The notes beneath the pieces were generated by a model that saw nothing but the letters and a program-made list of their open reading frames with translations, was not told the origin of the DNA and did no database searches. Below are positions 1-9,300 of a stretch of DNA of 64,000 bases, piece after piece. Location of the stretch: NCBI GenBank assembly GCA_027494165.1, contig JAOSJM010000005.1:930001-994000 (forward strand), given 5' to 3'. Both the position numbers and the translations under genes were made by a program. Every line of letters starts with the position of its first letter. Position 1 is the stretch's first letter. Origin of the DNA: Acidimicrobiia bacterium. GTDB taxonomy: Bacteria > Actinomycetota > Acidimicrobiia > IMCC26256 > JAOSJM01.

Positions 1-541
1 CCTTCGCCTCCCCCAGGCGACCCAGCAGCCCCTCGTCCACCTCCCGCTCGAAGACCGCCGGGTCGAACAGGATCGGCACCACCGCGGTGTCCCGGTAGCC
101 CAGGGCCCGCAGCTCCGCCTCGTTGAACGCCGAGTCCGCCAGGGCGAACGACGCGCAGCCCGCCAGCTCGGCGAGCTGGTGGCGACCCCAGGCCAGGCCG
201 TGGACGAGGTCCGGCTCCCAGCGGGCGAAGAACTCCGGCGGGGTGATGTTGTGGTGGTCGACGGCCTTGCGCTGCGGCCTCCGACGCACGAAGTCGGCGA
301 CGGGAGACCCGATCGCCATCTGGTACAGGAGCACGTCGTCGGCGCGGGCGGCCACCTTGCGCCCGTAGCGGAGGTAGTCGTGGGCGAGCCCCGCCATCGA
401 CGGGTGGACGTGCTCGGCGAAGATCTCGGATTCGGCACCGAGCTCGTGCAGCGTCCGCCGGATCTCCAGGGTGTGGCCACCGACCGCCCCCGGCTCGAGC
501 GTGGGCACGAACTGGTGCACGACGTGCACGGCCCCAGTCAC
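1..541 (-). CDS. Glycosyltransferase, GT4-like, partial (C-terminus beyond the left edge)
   Basis: The N-terminal half of a GT-B glycosyltransferase is present. The start is a GTG at 541 that overlaps the TGA of the next gene upstream (GTGA, 538-541), which indicates translational coupling. Motifs such as VDHHNITPPEFF, ALADSAFNEAEL and PILFDPAVFE match the paralogue at 538-1626 almost position for position, so the two arose by tandem duplication. By family knowledge it should transfer a sugar from a nucleotide-sugar donor to a cell-surface glycan. The donor-binding half, with the EX7E motif, lies outside the window. Linkage to an ABC polysaccharide exporter supports a role in extracellular or O-antigen-like glycan assembly; the sugar is unknown. 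Confidence 0.85.
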   Translation of the reverse strand, partial: MTGAVHVVHQFVPTLEPGAVGGHTLEIRRTLHELGAESEIFAEHVHPSMAGLAHDYLRYGRKVAARADDVLLYQMAIGSPVADFVRRRPQRKAVDHHNITPPEFFARWEPDLVHGLAWGRHQLAELAGCASFALADSAFNEAELRALGYRDTAVVPILFDPAVFEREVDEGLLGRLGEAK

Positions 542-1626
542 GCCGTCGCTCCGTCGAGGAGCTCCCGGACCGCGACTGCGAAGCGGGACCGGGCGCGGGT
601 GAGGTCGAAGTCGGCCAGGCGGACCGTCCCGGCGTCGGCGAGGGCCTCCCGCAACGCCGGGTCGCCGGACACCCGGGCCACCGCGGCGGCCATCCGGGTC
701 GGCTCCTTCGAACCCAGGAGGACGCCGGCTGGTCCCAGGGTCTCCGGTACGGCCGCCTCGGAGAAGGCCACCACCGGCACCCGGTGGTGCATCGCCTCGA
801 GGAGCGGCACGCAGAACCCCTCGTGCTCGGAAGCCGACACGAACACGTCGGCCGCCTCGTAGTAGGCGGCCAGCTCGGCGTCGGGCACCGAGCCGGCCAG
901 GTTCACCGCGTCGTCGAGGCCGAGCGCGTGGACGTAGGCCCGCAACGTCTCGAGGTACGCGTGGGACGAGGCCGCGCCCACCAGGTGCAGCCGGGCCCGC
1001 GGGTCGTACGCCCTCCGGTACGCGGCCAGCGCCTTCACCAGGTCGTGCTGGGCCTTGTTCGGCGCCAGGCGGCCCACGAACAGCAGGTCCGCGCCGCCCG
1101 CCGCCTTCGCCTCCCTCAGGCGACCCAGCAGCTCCTCGTCCACCTCGTGCTCGAAGACCGCCGGGTCGAAGAGGATCGGGGCCACGGCGGTGCGCCGGTA
1201 GCCCAGCGCCACGACCTCCGCCTCGTTGTAGGCCGAGTCGGCGATCACCAGCTCGGTCCGGCCGGCGAGCTGCGCGAGCTGGCGCCGCCCGAGCCGCAGC
1301 TCGGCCGCCACGGCCGGCTCCCAGCCCGCGAAGAACTCGACCGGCGTGATGTTGTGGTAGTTGACGACGAGTGGCTCGGGCCGCTCCATGAGCCAGTCCG
1401 CGAGGCGGCTGCCCGTCGACGCCTGGTACAGGAGCCACGTCGTCCCCCGCCCGCCCCGGAAGCGGTCGTAGGGATGGGCCCGGCCGCGCATCTCGGGACC
1501 GACGTCGATCGCGTAGATCTCCGACTCGGCGCCCAGGTCACGCAGGAGCTCCTGCACCCGCAGGGCGTGGCCGCCGACCGCGTCGCGCCGGGCCAGCGTG
1601 GGGAGGAACTGGTGGACCGCGGTCAC
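538..1626 (-). CDS. Glycosyltransferase family 4 protein
   Basis: An intact 362-residue GT-B protein. The start is GTG at 1626, overlapping the TGA of the methyltransferase upstream (GTGA). The N-terminal acceptor domain contains VVNYHNITPVEFF; the C-terminal Glycos_transf_1 domain begins near residue 190 (LLFVGRLAPNKAQHDLV) and holds SEHEGFCVPLLEAM, the EX7E donor-binding signature, near residue 280. Cytosolic and probably membrane-peripheral. It sits in a tight operon (ABC permease, ABC ATPase, methyltransferase, two glycosyltransferases) in which adjacent genes overlap or abut, as in ABC-dependent surface-glycan loci. Donor and acceptor sugars cannot be deduced. Confidence 0.9.
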   Translation of the reverse strand: MTAVHQFLPTLARRDAVGGHALRVQELLRDLGAESEIYAIDVGPEMRGRAHPYDRFRGGRGTTWLLYQASTGSRLADWLMERPEPLVVNYHNITPVEFFAGWEPAVAAELRLGRRQLAQLAGRTELVIADSAYNEAEVVALGYRRTAVAPILFDPAVFEHEVDEELLGRLREAKAAGGADLLFVGRLAPNKAQHDLVKALAAYRRAYDPRARLHLVGAASSHAYLETLRAYVHALGLDDAVNLAGSVPDAELAAYYEAADVFVSASEHEGFCVPLLEAMHHRVPVVAFSEAAVPETLGPAGVLLGSKEPTRMAAAVARVSGDPALREALADAGTVRLADFDLTRARSRFAVAVRELLDGATA

Positions 1627-2696
1627 GGAGCGGGGCGCACCCCGGTGACGACGTAGCTCGCCGGCCCGAAGAGGGCCGCGTCGATCCGGGCGAGCCGGTC
1701 GTTGAGGGCCTCGGTCGCGGGGTCGTCGCCCGGCACGGGGTCGAGCCGGCCGGCCGCGGGGCCCGGCCTCGTCTCGAGGTCGGCCAGGCCGCGCTCGGCG
1801 AGCAGCCGCTCCCAGGTGGCGGCGTGCAGGGGGCGGAACGGGGCCAGGTCCGACGCCCAGGGCCCGGCGCCGTCGGCCCGGCCGGCGGGGGTGGCGCTGA
1901 CGAGCACGAGCCGCCCGCCCGGTGCCAGCCGGGAGGCCGCGAGGTCGGCCAGCTCCAGGAGGTCGCCGACCGGCCGGCGCTCCACGACGTCGACGAGCAC
2001 CAGACCGCCGAGCGCGCCCTCGGGTACGGCCCGGAGGTGGGCGAGGGTGTCGTCGGCCCGGACCTCGAGGCCTCCGGCCGCGGCCTCGTCGGCCAGGTCG
2101 ACCCGGGGCTCCACGCCGTAGGCGTCGATGCCGGCGCCGACCAGACCGCGCAGCAGGCGGGCGTCGCCGCAGTCCGCCACCGCGACTCGCCCCGGGGTGC
2201 GGTCGAGCAGCCCGACGACCGTGCGGTCCCAGCCCGAGTGGTCCGGACGGGGGAGCGACGCGGCGACGTCGAGCACCCGCGGGTCGCTCCCCGGCACGGC
2301 CGCCTCGAGGCGGTCGACCCGCCGGCCGAGCAGGCGCACGGCTCGCACGACCGTGGACGCGAAGGCGGTGACCTGGCGGGCCACGTGCTGCACGAACCAG
2401 ACCATGAGCCGGCGCAGGACCTTCTTCACGAGGGTCCCGCCGGGGATCCGGGACGCGACCGGGACGTCGACGTCGACGAACGCGTGCTGGTCGGCCCGCT
2501 CGAGGACCACGTCGAAGTCCTCGGACACGCTGGGCGGGGCGAAGCGGTCGAAGAGCGCGTCGAGCTCCCGCTCGAAGCCCGGCGGGTAGTCGCCCTCCTC
2601 GCGACGGCGCCGGACCTCGGCGTCGATCTCGGCGAGGAGCTGCCGGTGGTCGACCGGAGCGGGGACCGGGCCGGGGACGGTCGGCTCGGCGGTCAT
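1623..2696 (-). CDS. Class I SAM-dependent methyltransferase-like protein
   Basis: A 357-residue protein starting at ATG 2696 (ATGA overlap with the ABC ATPase stop). The N-terminal 140 residues are charged and helical. A Rossmann-like methyltransferase core follows: VAVADCGDARLLRGLVGAG (a degenerate SAM-binding motif I), an acidic strand end (AYGVEPR), then GALGGLVLVDVVERRP and LAPGGRLVLVSATP. Proteins of this shape in ABC-type polysaccharide clusters methylate glycan ends or precursors, sometimes as a chain-length cap (family knowledge). Motif I is less conserved than usual, so catalytic activity is inferred. Its place between Wzt and the glycosyltransferases fits glycan modification. Confidence 0.75.
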   Translation of the reverse strand: MTAEPTVPGPVPAPVDHRQLLAEIDAEVRRRREEGDYPPGFERELDALFDRFAPPSVSEDFDVVLERADQHAFVDVDVPVASRIPGGTLVKKVLRRLMVWFVQHVARQVTAFASTVVRAVRLLGRRVDRLEAAVPGSDPRVLDVAASLPRPDHSGWDRTVVGLLDRTPGRVAVADCGDARLLRGLVGAGIDAYGVEPRVDLADEAAAGGLEVRADDTLAHLRAVPEGALGGLVLVDVVERRPVGDLLELADLAASRLAPGGRLVLVSATPAGRADGAGPWASDLAPFRPLHAATWERLLAERGLADLETRPGPAAGRLDPVPGDDPATEALNDRLARIDAALFGPASYVVTGVRPAP

Positions 2697-3990
2697 CGCG
2701 CCCCCTGCGGGCTCGTGGGAGCCTCGGACCGCACGTCGATCCGCACCGGGAGGCCCACGACACCGGTGGCCTGCCCGGGGTTCATCACGTGGAAGCGGTA
2801 GCGCTGCTCGTGCCAGTCGTAGACCGTGCCCTCGTCGACCGACGTGATCCCGATCGTGACGGGGTAGGACCCGTCGAGCAGCGGGACGCGGTCGAACCGG
2901 AAGCTCACGCTCCCCTGGCCCGCGACCGGGCCGACGGGCTGCTCCATGAGCCGGGTGTTCGAGCCGAACATCAGGCGGCCGTCGAGGTCGTGGACGGCGA
3001 TGCCGAAGTTCACGTCGTCGATCACGTCCTCGGCCCGGAACTCCACGTGCACGGTGAGCGGCTCGTTCGGGAGCAGGTAGGAGCGGTCGGACGCGCCGGG
3101 GTGCTCCATCGTCACCGAGAGGATCCGGATCCGGAAGTTGCGCTTCTCCTCCTGGCTGGGCGGGGCCTGCGGTTCCGGGCCGGCCGGCTCGGTCGTCACC
3201 TCATCGGGTTCCCCGGGAGGCGGCTCGTCGTCCGCCGGCGGCGCCTCCCCGAACGGCGCCTGCTGGAGGAGGTGCTCACGGAAGCTCCGGATGGCCTCAC
3301 CCGGCGGACCCTCGGCGACGAGGCGACCGTGGTCGAGCACGATGGCGCGGTCGCAGACCTGGCGGACCATGTCGGCGGCGTGGCTCACGACGATGATCGT
3401 GCGCCCTTCGCGCTGGAAGAGGCGGACCCTCTCCAGGCACTTCCGCTGGAAGGCCTCGTCACCGACCGCCAGCACCTCGTCGACGAGGAGGACGTCGGGC
3501 TCGACGTTCACGGCCACGGCGAACCCGAGCCTCACGTACATCCCGGAGGAGTAGAAGCGCACCTGGGTGTCGATGAACTGCTCGAGCTCGGAGAAGTCGA
3601 CGATGGCGTCGAACCGCCGCTCGAGCTCCCGCTTCGAGAGCCCGAGGATGGACCCGTTGAGGAAGACGTTCTCCCGGCCGGTCAGCTCGGGCTGGAAGCC
3701 CGCCCCGAGCTCGAGGAGCGCAGCCATCCGGCCCCGGGTCGCGATCTCCCCCTCGGTGGGCTGCAGGATCCCCCGATGCACTTGAGCAGGGTGGACTTGC
3801 CGGAACCGTTGTGGCCGAGGAGCCCGATCGTCGTCCCCTCCTCCACCTCGAGGTCGATGTCGCGCAGGGCCCAGAAGTCCTCGTGGGGGACGCGCCCGAA
3901 GTGGATCACGCGCTCCTTGAGCGACTGGTACCTCTCCTGGTAGAGGCGGAAGCGCTTGGAGACGCCCCGGACGGACACGGTGGTGGCCAC
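2693..3990 (-). CDS. Polysaccharide ABC transporter ATP-binding protein, Wzt type (one-base frameshift)
   Basis: ATPase of an ABC-2 glycan exporter, about 432 residues once one base is restored. It begins at GTG 3990, next to the permease stop. Walker A ([15 protein letters not shown]) lies near residue 55. The frame then breaks at a G5 run (plus-strand C run 3770-3774): adding one G gives [12 protein letters not shown] and continuous homology through [15 protein letters not shown] (signature) and [16 protein letters not shown] (Walker B). After residue about 280 comes an acidic linker and a beta-rich C-terminal domain ([20 protein letters not shown]) typical of Wzt proteins that bind the glycan terminus. 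The break looks like a sequence error rather than decay, because both halves are fully conserved. Confidence 0.85.
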
Positions 3991-4896
3991 TCAGAGCTCC
4001 TCGGCGAAGTTCCCCTCGACCCGGCCGAAGAAGGCCAGCGCCCCGAGGAACGTCACGGCGGCGAGGGCGGCGACGGCACCGAGGTGCCACGCGTACCAGC
4101 CGAACGAGGCGTCGGGCGGGAGGATGCGGGCCACCTCCTGCACCCCGTTGCGCAGCGTCCCCGGGTCCGTCTTGTTGTAGATGGCGCGCTGGAAGATCAG
4201 CACGATCCAGGTGATCGGGTTGAGCTTGAAGATGTGGGTGGCCCAGTGGTCCTTGTCGGCCACGAGGAGGTACGGGTAGACGATCGGGGTCATCCAGAAC
4301 CAGGCCAGGAGGGCCAGCTCCAGGAAGTGCGCGGTGTCGCGGAGGTACACGTTCACCGCCGACAGCAGGATGCCCAGCCCGGCCGTCAGCACGAGCAGCA
4401 CGAGGAGCGCCGCCGGCAGGAGGGGCAGGTACGACCACCCGATGTCGTAGCGGACGATGATCAGCACGACCGCGAGCACGAGCCCCTGGAGGAAGAAGTG
4501 CACCAGCGCGGCGCCGACCGACGCGAGGGGCAGGATCTCGCGGGGGAAGGCGACCTTCTTCACGAGGCCCCCGCCGCCGACGACGGACCCGGTCGCCGCG
4601 CCGAGACCGACCGAGAAGAGGTTCCACACGAGCAGACCCGACAGCAGGAAGATCGAGAACATGGGGATCCCGCTGCCCAGGATGATCTGGAAGGCGATGT
4701 AGAAGACCACCAGGTACAGCAGGGGGTTCACCATCGACCACATGAAGCCGAGGACGCTGTTCTTGTACTTGACCTTCAGCTCGGTCCGGACCAGGCCGAC
4801 GAGCAGCTCCCGGTAGCGCCAGAGGTTGGCGAGTCGGCGCCGCAAGCCCGGACGCGTGGAGATGACCTGGAGGGCGTCGGTGTCGGGGAGGCTCAT
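3991..4896 (-). CDS. ABC-2 type polysaccharide export permease (Wzm-like)
   Basis: A 301-residue inner-membrane permease with an N-terminal amphipathic segment, then six hydrophobic segments, for example SVLGFMWSMVNPLLYLVVFY and LPLLPAALLVLLVLTAGLGI. The motif VGLVRTELKVKYKNSVLGFMW followed by a NPLLY stretch is characteristic of ABC-2 O-antigen/teichoic-acid exporters. With the neighbouring ATPase it should flip an undecaprenyl-linked glycan across the membrane. It is the first gene of the minus-strand operon; the ATG at 4896 is preceded by a divergent promoter region. Substrate not determined. Confidence 0.9.
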   Translation of the reverse strand: MSLPDTDALQVISTRPGLRRRLANLWRYRELLVGLVRTELKVKYKNSVLGFMWSMVNPLLYLVVFYIAFQIILGSGIPMFSIFLLSGLLVWNLFSVGLGAATGSVVGGGGLVKKVAFPREILPLASVGAALVHFFLQGLVLAVVLIIVRYDIGWSYLPLLPAALLVLLVLTAGLGILLSAVNVYLRDTAHFLELALLAWFWMTPIVYPYLLVADKDHWATHIFKLNPITWIVLIFQRAIYNKTDPGTLRNGVQEVARILPPDASFGWYAWHLGAVAALAAVTFLGALAFFGRVEGNFAEEL

Positions 4897-5061
4897 GCCA
4901 GGCGTGCTCCGGGGGCTCGAACGGGCCGTTCGCCCGCGAGCTCGGCCGTCGGAGGTCTCATGGTAGCCGGACGCGGCGCCGGGCGGTCATGACAGCGCTC
5001 GACGACACGAGTCGAAACTACCCTGCCCCCGACGACCATCGACGAACCCGGGGAGGCCGTC
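4897..5061. promoter_or_regulatory. Divergent promoter region of the polysaccharide locus
   Basis: An intergenic gap of 165 bp between the leftward exporter operon and the rightward glycosyltransferase operon. TANNNT -10-like boxes are visible in both directions: TACCAT on the minus strand (plus positions 4960-4965) and TACCCT on the plus strand (5019-5024). A GGGAGG ribosome-binding site at 5051-5056 serves the rightward gene. No clear -35 boxes were found. Confidence 0.45.
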
Positions 5062-6176
5062 CTGCGCGTCGCTCTCGACGTCACACCGCTCGTCGGTGTG
5101 CGCACCGGCATCGGCCAGGCCGTGGCCGAGGTCGTCGACGCGCTCGGGAGGCTCGACGCCGCCCCCGACCTCGTCCCGTACGCCCTGAGCCTGCGGGCCC
5201 GGCGGCATCGTGCCGACCTCCCTCCGGCCACGCGCTTCCTCCCCGTGCCGGCCCGGGTGCTGCTCCGCACGTGGGCGGTCTCGGGGTGGCCGGCGGTCGA
5301 CCGTTGGGTGGGCGATGCGGACGTGGTGCACGCCACCAACTACCTGGCCCCCGTCCCGGCGCCCGACCGTCGTGAGCGTCTACGACTGCTCGTTCGTCCG
5401 CTTCCCGGAGCTCACGAGCGCGGAGCGCAGGCGCTTCGAGCCGGTGATCCGCCGGGCCCTGCGCCGGGGCGCGTGGGTCCACACCGGATCGACCTTCGTG
5501 GCCACCGAGATCCGCGAGGTCTTCGGCGACGACCTCGCGGGCCCCGACCGGGTGGTGGTCGTCCCCCTCGGCGTCCCCCGCCTCGACCCGGACGGCCCGC
5601 TGCCTCCCGCGCTGGCCGCCCGGGTCGGCGACGGCCCGTACGTGCTGGCGCTCGGCGCGTTGGAGCCCCGCAAGAACCTGGACCGGCTGGTCACCGCCTT
5701 CGGCGCCCTCGCCCCCGACCACCCCGATCTGCGCCTCGTCGTCGCCGGCCCGGACGGCCCGGCCCGTCCCGCCGTGGAGCGGGCCCGCGGAGAGCTGTCG
5801 CCGACCGTCGCCGAGCGGGTGGTGCTGCTGGGCCCGGTGTCGGACGGGGCCCGGGCCGCGCTCCTCGCCTCGGCGTCCGTGCTCGCGTACCCGTCGCTCT
5901 ACGAGGGGTTCGGCTTCCCCGTGCTCGAGGCCATGGCCGCGGGGTCCCGGTCGTGGCCGCGGCCGCCGGGTCGATCCCGGAGATCGCGGGGGCGCGGCGG
6001 CGCTCGTGGACGCCCAGGAGGTCGAGGAGCTGGCCGGGGCGCTCGCGGCCGTGCTCGACGACGCCGACCGGCGGTCGGCCCTCGTGGCGGACGGGCGGGC
6101 CCGCGCGGCGACCTTCACGTGGGAGGCGACTGGGCGCGGTCTCGTCGACCTCTACACGCGGGCCGCCTCCGGATGA
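5062..6176 (+). CDS. GT4 glycosyltransferase (three apparent frameshifts; probable CTG start)
   Basis: Read across three frames this is a complete GT4 protein of about 370 residues: LRVALDVTPLVGVRTGIG at the N-terminus, then VVSVYDCSFVRFPELTSAE, YVLALGALEPRKNLDRLVTAFG, YPSLYEGFGFPVLEAMAAG (EX7E) and a C-terminal ATFTWEATGRGLVDLY helix. The breaks are an extra C near 5362, a missing G at 5941-5944 and a missing G at 5988-5992. No ATG or GTG precedes the conserved N-terminus; CTG at 5062, five bases after GGGAGG, is the best start (GTG 5098 would cut conserved residues). It overlaps the next gene by ATGA. Likely extends the exported glycan. Confidence 0.75.
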
Positions 6177-7252
6177 GGGTCGCGCTCCACGTCGGGCAGC
6201 TCCTCGCCCCGGTCCCGGGTGGGATCGGGCGCTACGTCCGTGGCCTGCTCGGCGCCCTGCCTGCCGCGGGCGTCGACGTGGTGCCCTTCGCCGCCGGCTC
6301 GGTGCCCGACGGAGTGGGCAGCCGGGACTACGTGGACCTCGGCTTCCCCCACGGCTCGTGGCGCTACGAGGCCTGGCACCGCCTGCGCCGCCTCGGGCTC
6401 CCGGTCGACGCCCCCGTCGTGCACGGGCCGAGCCTGGCGGTCCCCCCGGCCGGCCGGCGAGCCCTGGTCGTCACCGTGCACGACCTCGTCTTCCGCCGCT
6501 ACCCCGAGACGCTCACCCGCCGCGGCGTCGCCTTCCACCGCCGCGGGCTGGCCCTGGCCCGGCGAGAGGCCGCCGCGATCGTCGTCCCCTCGGCGTTCAC
6601 CCGCGACGAGCTCCTGGGGGAGGGGTTCGACGCCGGGACCGTCCACGTGATCCCCCACGGCGTCTCGGCGCCTCCGCCCCCGCCGGACGCGGACGTCGAC
6701 GAGCGCCTCCACCGGCTCGGGGTCTCCGCGCCGTTCGTGCTGGCCGTGGGCACGGTCGAGCCCCGCAAGGGCCTGCCCACCGTGACCGCCGCGGTGGCCG
6801 CCGTCCGGCGGCACGACCCCGAGCTGACCCTGGTCGTCGCGGGCCGGCGCGGCTGGGGCGACGTCGTGCTCGACGGCGCCCACGTGCGCGAGGTGGGCAG
6901 CGTCGACGAGGCCGCCCTCGACGCCCTCTACCGGCGGGCCCTGCTCCTGGCCGCCGCCTCCCGGTACGAGGGCTTCGGGATGCCGTTGCTCGAGGCCATG
7001 GCGCGCGGCTGCCCGGTCGTGGCATCCGACATCGGGAGCCACGCCGAGGTGGCGGGCGACGCCGGGGTCCTCGTCGCACCCGACGACGCGGAGGCCTGGG
7101 CCGCGACCCTGGCCGCCCTCCTGGGGGACCCCGACCGGCGCGCCGCCCTCGGCGAGCGGGGACGGCGGCGGGCCGCGTCCTTCACGTGGGCTATCGCGGC
7201 CGAGCGCCACGCGGCCGTCTACGCCTCCGTGGGTCCTCACGGCCACCCGTAG
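6173..7252 (+). CDS. GT4 glycosyltransferase
   Basis: An intact 359-residue mannosyltransferase-like GT-B protein starting at ATG 6173, overlapping the preceding stop. It has a GPGGIG-like N-terminal loop (PVPGGIGRYVRGLL), TVHDLVFRRYPETLTRRG, VIPHGV, LAVGTVEPRKGLPTV at the domain junction and AASRYEGFGMPLLEAMARG with the EX7E pair near residue 275. It ends in the FTWAIAAERHAAVY helix common to this subfamily. Soluble or peripheral. It is the middle of three consecutive GT4 genes, which suggests stepwise assembly of an oligosaccharide repeat. Sugar specificity unknown. Confidence 0.92.
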   Translation: MRVALHVGQLLAPVPGGIGRYVRGLLGALPAAGVDVVPFAAGSVPDGVGSRDYVDLGFPHGSWRYEAWHRLRRLGLPVDAPVVHGPSLAVPPAGRRALVVTVHDLVFRRYPETLTRRGVAFHRRGLALARREAAAIVVPSAFTRDELLGEGFDAGTVHVIPHGVSAPPPPPDADVDERLHRLGVSAPFVLAVGTVEPRKGLPTVTAAVAAVRRHDPELTLVVAGRRGWGDVVLDGAHVREVGSVDEAALDALYRRALLLAAASRYEGFGMPLLEAMARGCPVVASDIGSHAEVAGDAGVLVAPDDAEAWAATLAALLGDPDRRAALGERGRRRAASFTWAIAAERHAAVYASVGPHGHP

Positions 7253-7262
7253 ACTCGAAGTC

Positions 7263-8382
7263 GTGCGCCTCCTCCTCGACGTCTCGGCGGTGCCGGCCCG
7301 ACCCGTCGGCGCCGGCGTCTACACGGTCCACCTGGCCCGTGAGCTGGCCCGGCGCGAGGACCTCGATCTGCACCTGCTCACCCGCCGGACCGACGCCCGC
7401 CGCTGGCGCGAGCTGCGCGCCACCGTCCACGCCGAGATCCCCGATCCCCGCCCGGCGCGCCTGGTGTGGGAGCAGGCCCGGGCCGGTCACCTGGCCGCCG
7501 ACCTCGGGCTGGACGTCTGGCACGGCCCCCACTACACGATGCCGCTGCGCATGGCCACCCCGGCCGTGGTCACGATCCACGACCTCACGTTCTTCGACCA
7601 TCCCGAGTGGCACGAGCGCACGAAGGTGCTCCTCTTCCGCCGGATGATCCGGGCCGCGGCCGAGCGGGCGGCCGTGCTCGTCGCCGTCAGCCACTTCACC
7701 GCGACACGGCTCGACACCCTGCTCGCGCCGCGTGTCCCGGTGCTCGTGGTCCCCACGGGGTCGACCACGATCGCTTCGCCCCCACCGCCCCCGGCGACCC
7801 GGCCGACCTCGAGACGCTGCACCGGCTCGGCGTCCGGCCCCCTACATCGCCTTCGCCGGCCTCCTCGAGCCCCGCAAGGACGTCCCGACGCTCGTGCGCG
7901 CCTTCGCCCGGGTGGCCCGGGACCGGCCCGAGCTCCGGCTCGTCCTCGCCGGCCGCGACGGCTGGGGGGCCGCCGCCGTGCGCGACGCCGTCGCGTCGAG
8001 CGGCGTCACGAGCCGCGTGCTCCGGCCGGGCTTCGTCCCCGACGACGCCCTCCCCGCCCTCTACCGGCAGGCCGAGGTCGTCGCCTACCCGTCCCTCGTC
8101 GAGGGCTTCGGGCTCCCCGTCCTCGAGGCGCTGACCTGCGGTACGCCGCTCGTGACCACCCGCGGATCGGCCATGGAGGAGGTGGCCGGCGAGGCCGCCC
8201 TGCTCGTCCCGCCGGGCGACGCCGGCGCGCTCGCCGAGGCCCTGGATCGCGTCCTCACCGATCCCGACCTCGCCGCCCGGCTGCGCCGGGCCGGCCCGGC
8301 CCGGGCCGCCTCCTTCACCTGGGCCGCCTCGGCCGAGGGTCACGTCGACGCCTACCGGGTCGCCGCCGGGGTCGCCGCGTGA
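7263..8382 (+). CDS. GT4 glycosyltransferase (two apparent frameshifts)
   Basis: Starts at GTG 7263, seven bases after a TAGACT box, so it may have its own leaderless promoter inside the cluster. The N-terminal half reads VRLLLDVSAVPARPVGAGVY to VLVVPTG. It then needs one more G (run 7757-7760) and one more C (run 7838-7842) to continue as VDHDRFAPT, YIAFAGLLEPRKDVPTLVRA, YPSLVEGFGLPVLEALTCG (EX7E) and FTWAASAEGHVDAYR, giving about 373 residues. Both breaks are single-base homopolymer losses. Function as for its neighbours: retaining GT-B transferase in surface-glycan synthesis. Stop and next start overlap (GTGA). Confidence 0.8.
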
Positions 8383-9281
8383 GGGCGGTCGTCACGGGGG
8401 CCGGAGGCTTCGTCGGCACCCACCTCGTCGCCCACCTCGAGGCCTGCGGCGACGAGGTCGTGCTCGTCGACCGCTCGGGGCCGCACCCGGTCGACGTCAC
8501 CGACGCCGACGCCGTGCGCCGGGTGATCGACGAGGCTCGGCCCGACGTCGTCTACCACCTGGCCGCCCGTACCCACGTCGGCGAGTCGTGGCGGGCACCG
8601 AACGACGTCTTCCGGGTCAACGTGGAGGGCACCCTCAACGTGGTGCGGGCCTGCGGCGAGCTCGGGGTGGGCCGGGTCCTGGTGGTCGGCAGCGCGGAGG
8701 AGTACGGGCGCGTGGAGCCCGGGGACCTCCCCCTCGGCGAGGACGCGCCGCTGCGGCCGATGACCCCGTACGGGGCGAGCAAGGTGGCGGCGGGGTTCGT
8801 GGCCCTCCAGGCCCACCTGGGCGCGGGCACGCCCACCATCCGGGTCCGGCCCTTCAACCACACGGGCCCCGGCCAGTCCTCCCGGTTCGTGGTCCCGGCC
8901 TTCGCGCACCGGATCACGGCTGCCGAGCGCTCCGGCACCGACGAGATCCCGGTCGGATCGTTGGAGCCGGTGCGCGACCTCACCGACGTGCGTGACGTCG
9001 TGCGCGCCTACCGGCTGCTCGCCCGGCACGGCGAGCCCGGCGGTGTCTACAACGTCTGCTCCGGGCGAGGTGTGGCCGTCCGGGAGGTGGCCGAACGGCT
9101 GCTCACGATGGCCTGCCGGCCCCTGCGCCTGGCGCCCGACCCCGAGCTGCTGCGGCCCGTCGAGGTCCCCGTGCTGGTGGGCGACCCGTCCCGGATCGAG
9201 GCCGCGACGGGCTGGCGGCCGGAGCTCGACCTGGACGTGACGCTCTCCGACCTGCTCGCGGAGGCCCGGGCCGGACGCTGA
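8379..9281 (+). CDS. NAD(P)-dependent epimerase/dehydratase, GDP-4-keto-6-deoxymannose reductase-like
   Basis: A 300-residue extended SDR. GTG at 8379 overlaps the preceding TGA. The Rossmann motif TGAGGFVGTHL lies at residues 5-15, catalytic Ser in VVGSAEEYG near 107 and the YGASK Tyr/Lys pair near 132. The SAEEYG and FNHTGPGQ motifs are typical of the GDP-mannose 4,6-dehydratase/Rmd branch, so it probably makes GDP-D-rhamnose or a related 6-deoxyhexose donor for the adjacent glycosyltransferases (inference). It ends 20 bp before the convergent nucleotidylyltransferase gene. Confidence 0.85.
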   Translation: MRAVVTGAGGFVGTHLVAHLEACGDEVVLVDRSGPHPVDVTDADAVRRVIDEARPDVVYHLAARTHVGESWRAPNDVFRVNVEGTLNVVRACGELGVGRVLVVGSAEEYGRVEPGDLPLGEDAPLRPMTPYGASKVAAGFVALQAHLGAGTPTIRVRPFNHTGPGQSSRFVVPAFAHRITAAERSGTDEIPVGSLEPVRDLTDVRDVVRAYRLLARHGEPGGVYNVCSGRGVAVREVAERLLTMACRPLRLAPDPELLRPVEVPVLVGDPSRIEAATGWRPELDLDVTLSDLLAEARAGR

Positions 9282-9300
9282 GCGGCTCCGGCCCCGGCGG

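Noticed and set aside
538-2763. 741-codon minus-strand frame joining the glycosyltransferase to upstream sequence
   Set aside because: The upstream half is an out-of-frame shadow of the methyltransferase; the real gene starts at GTG 1626 with a GTGA overlap.
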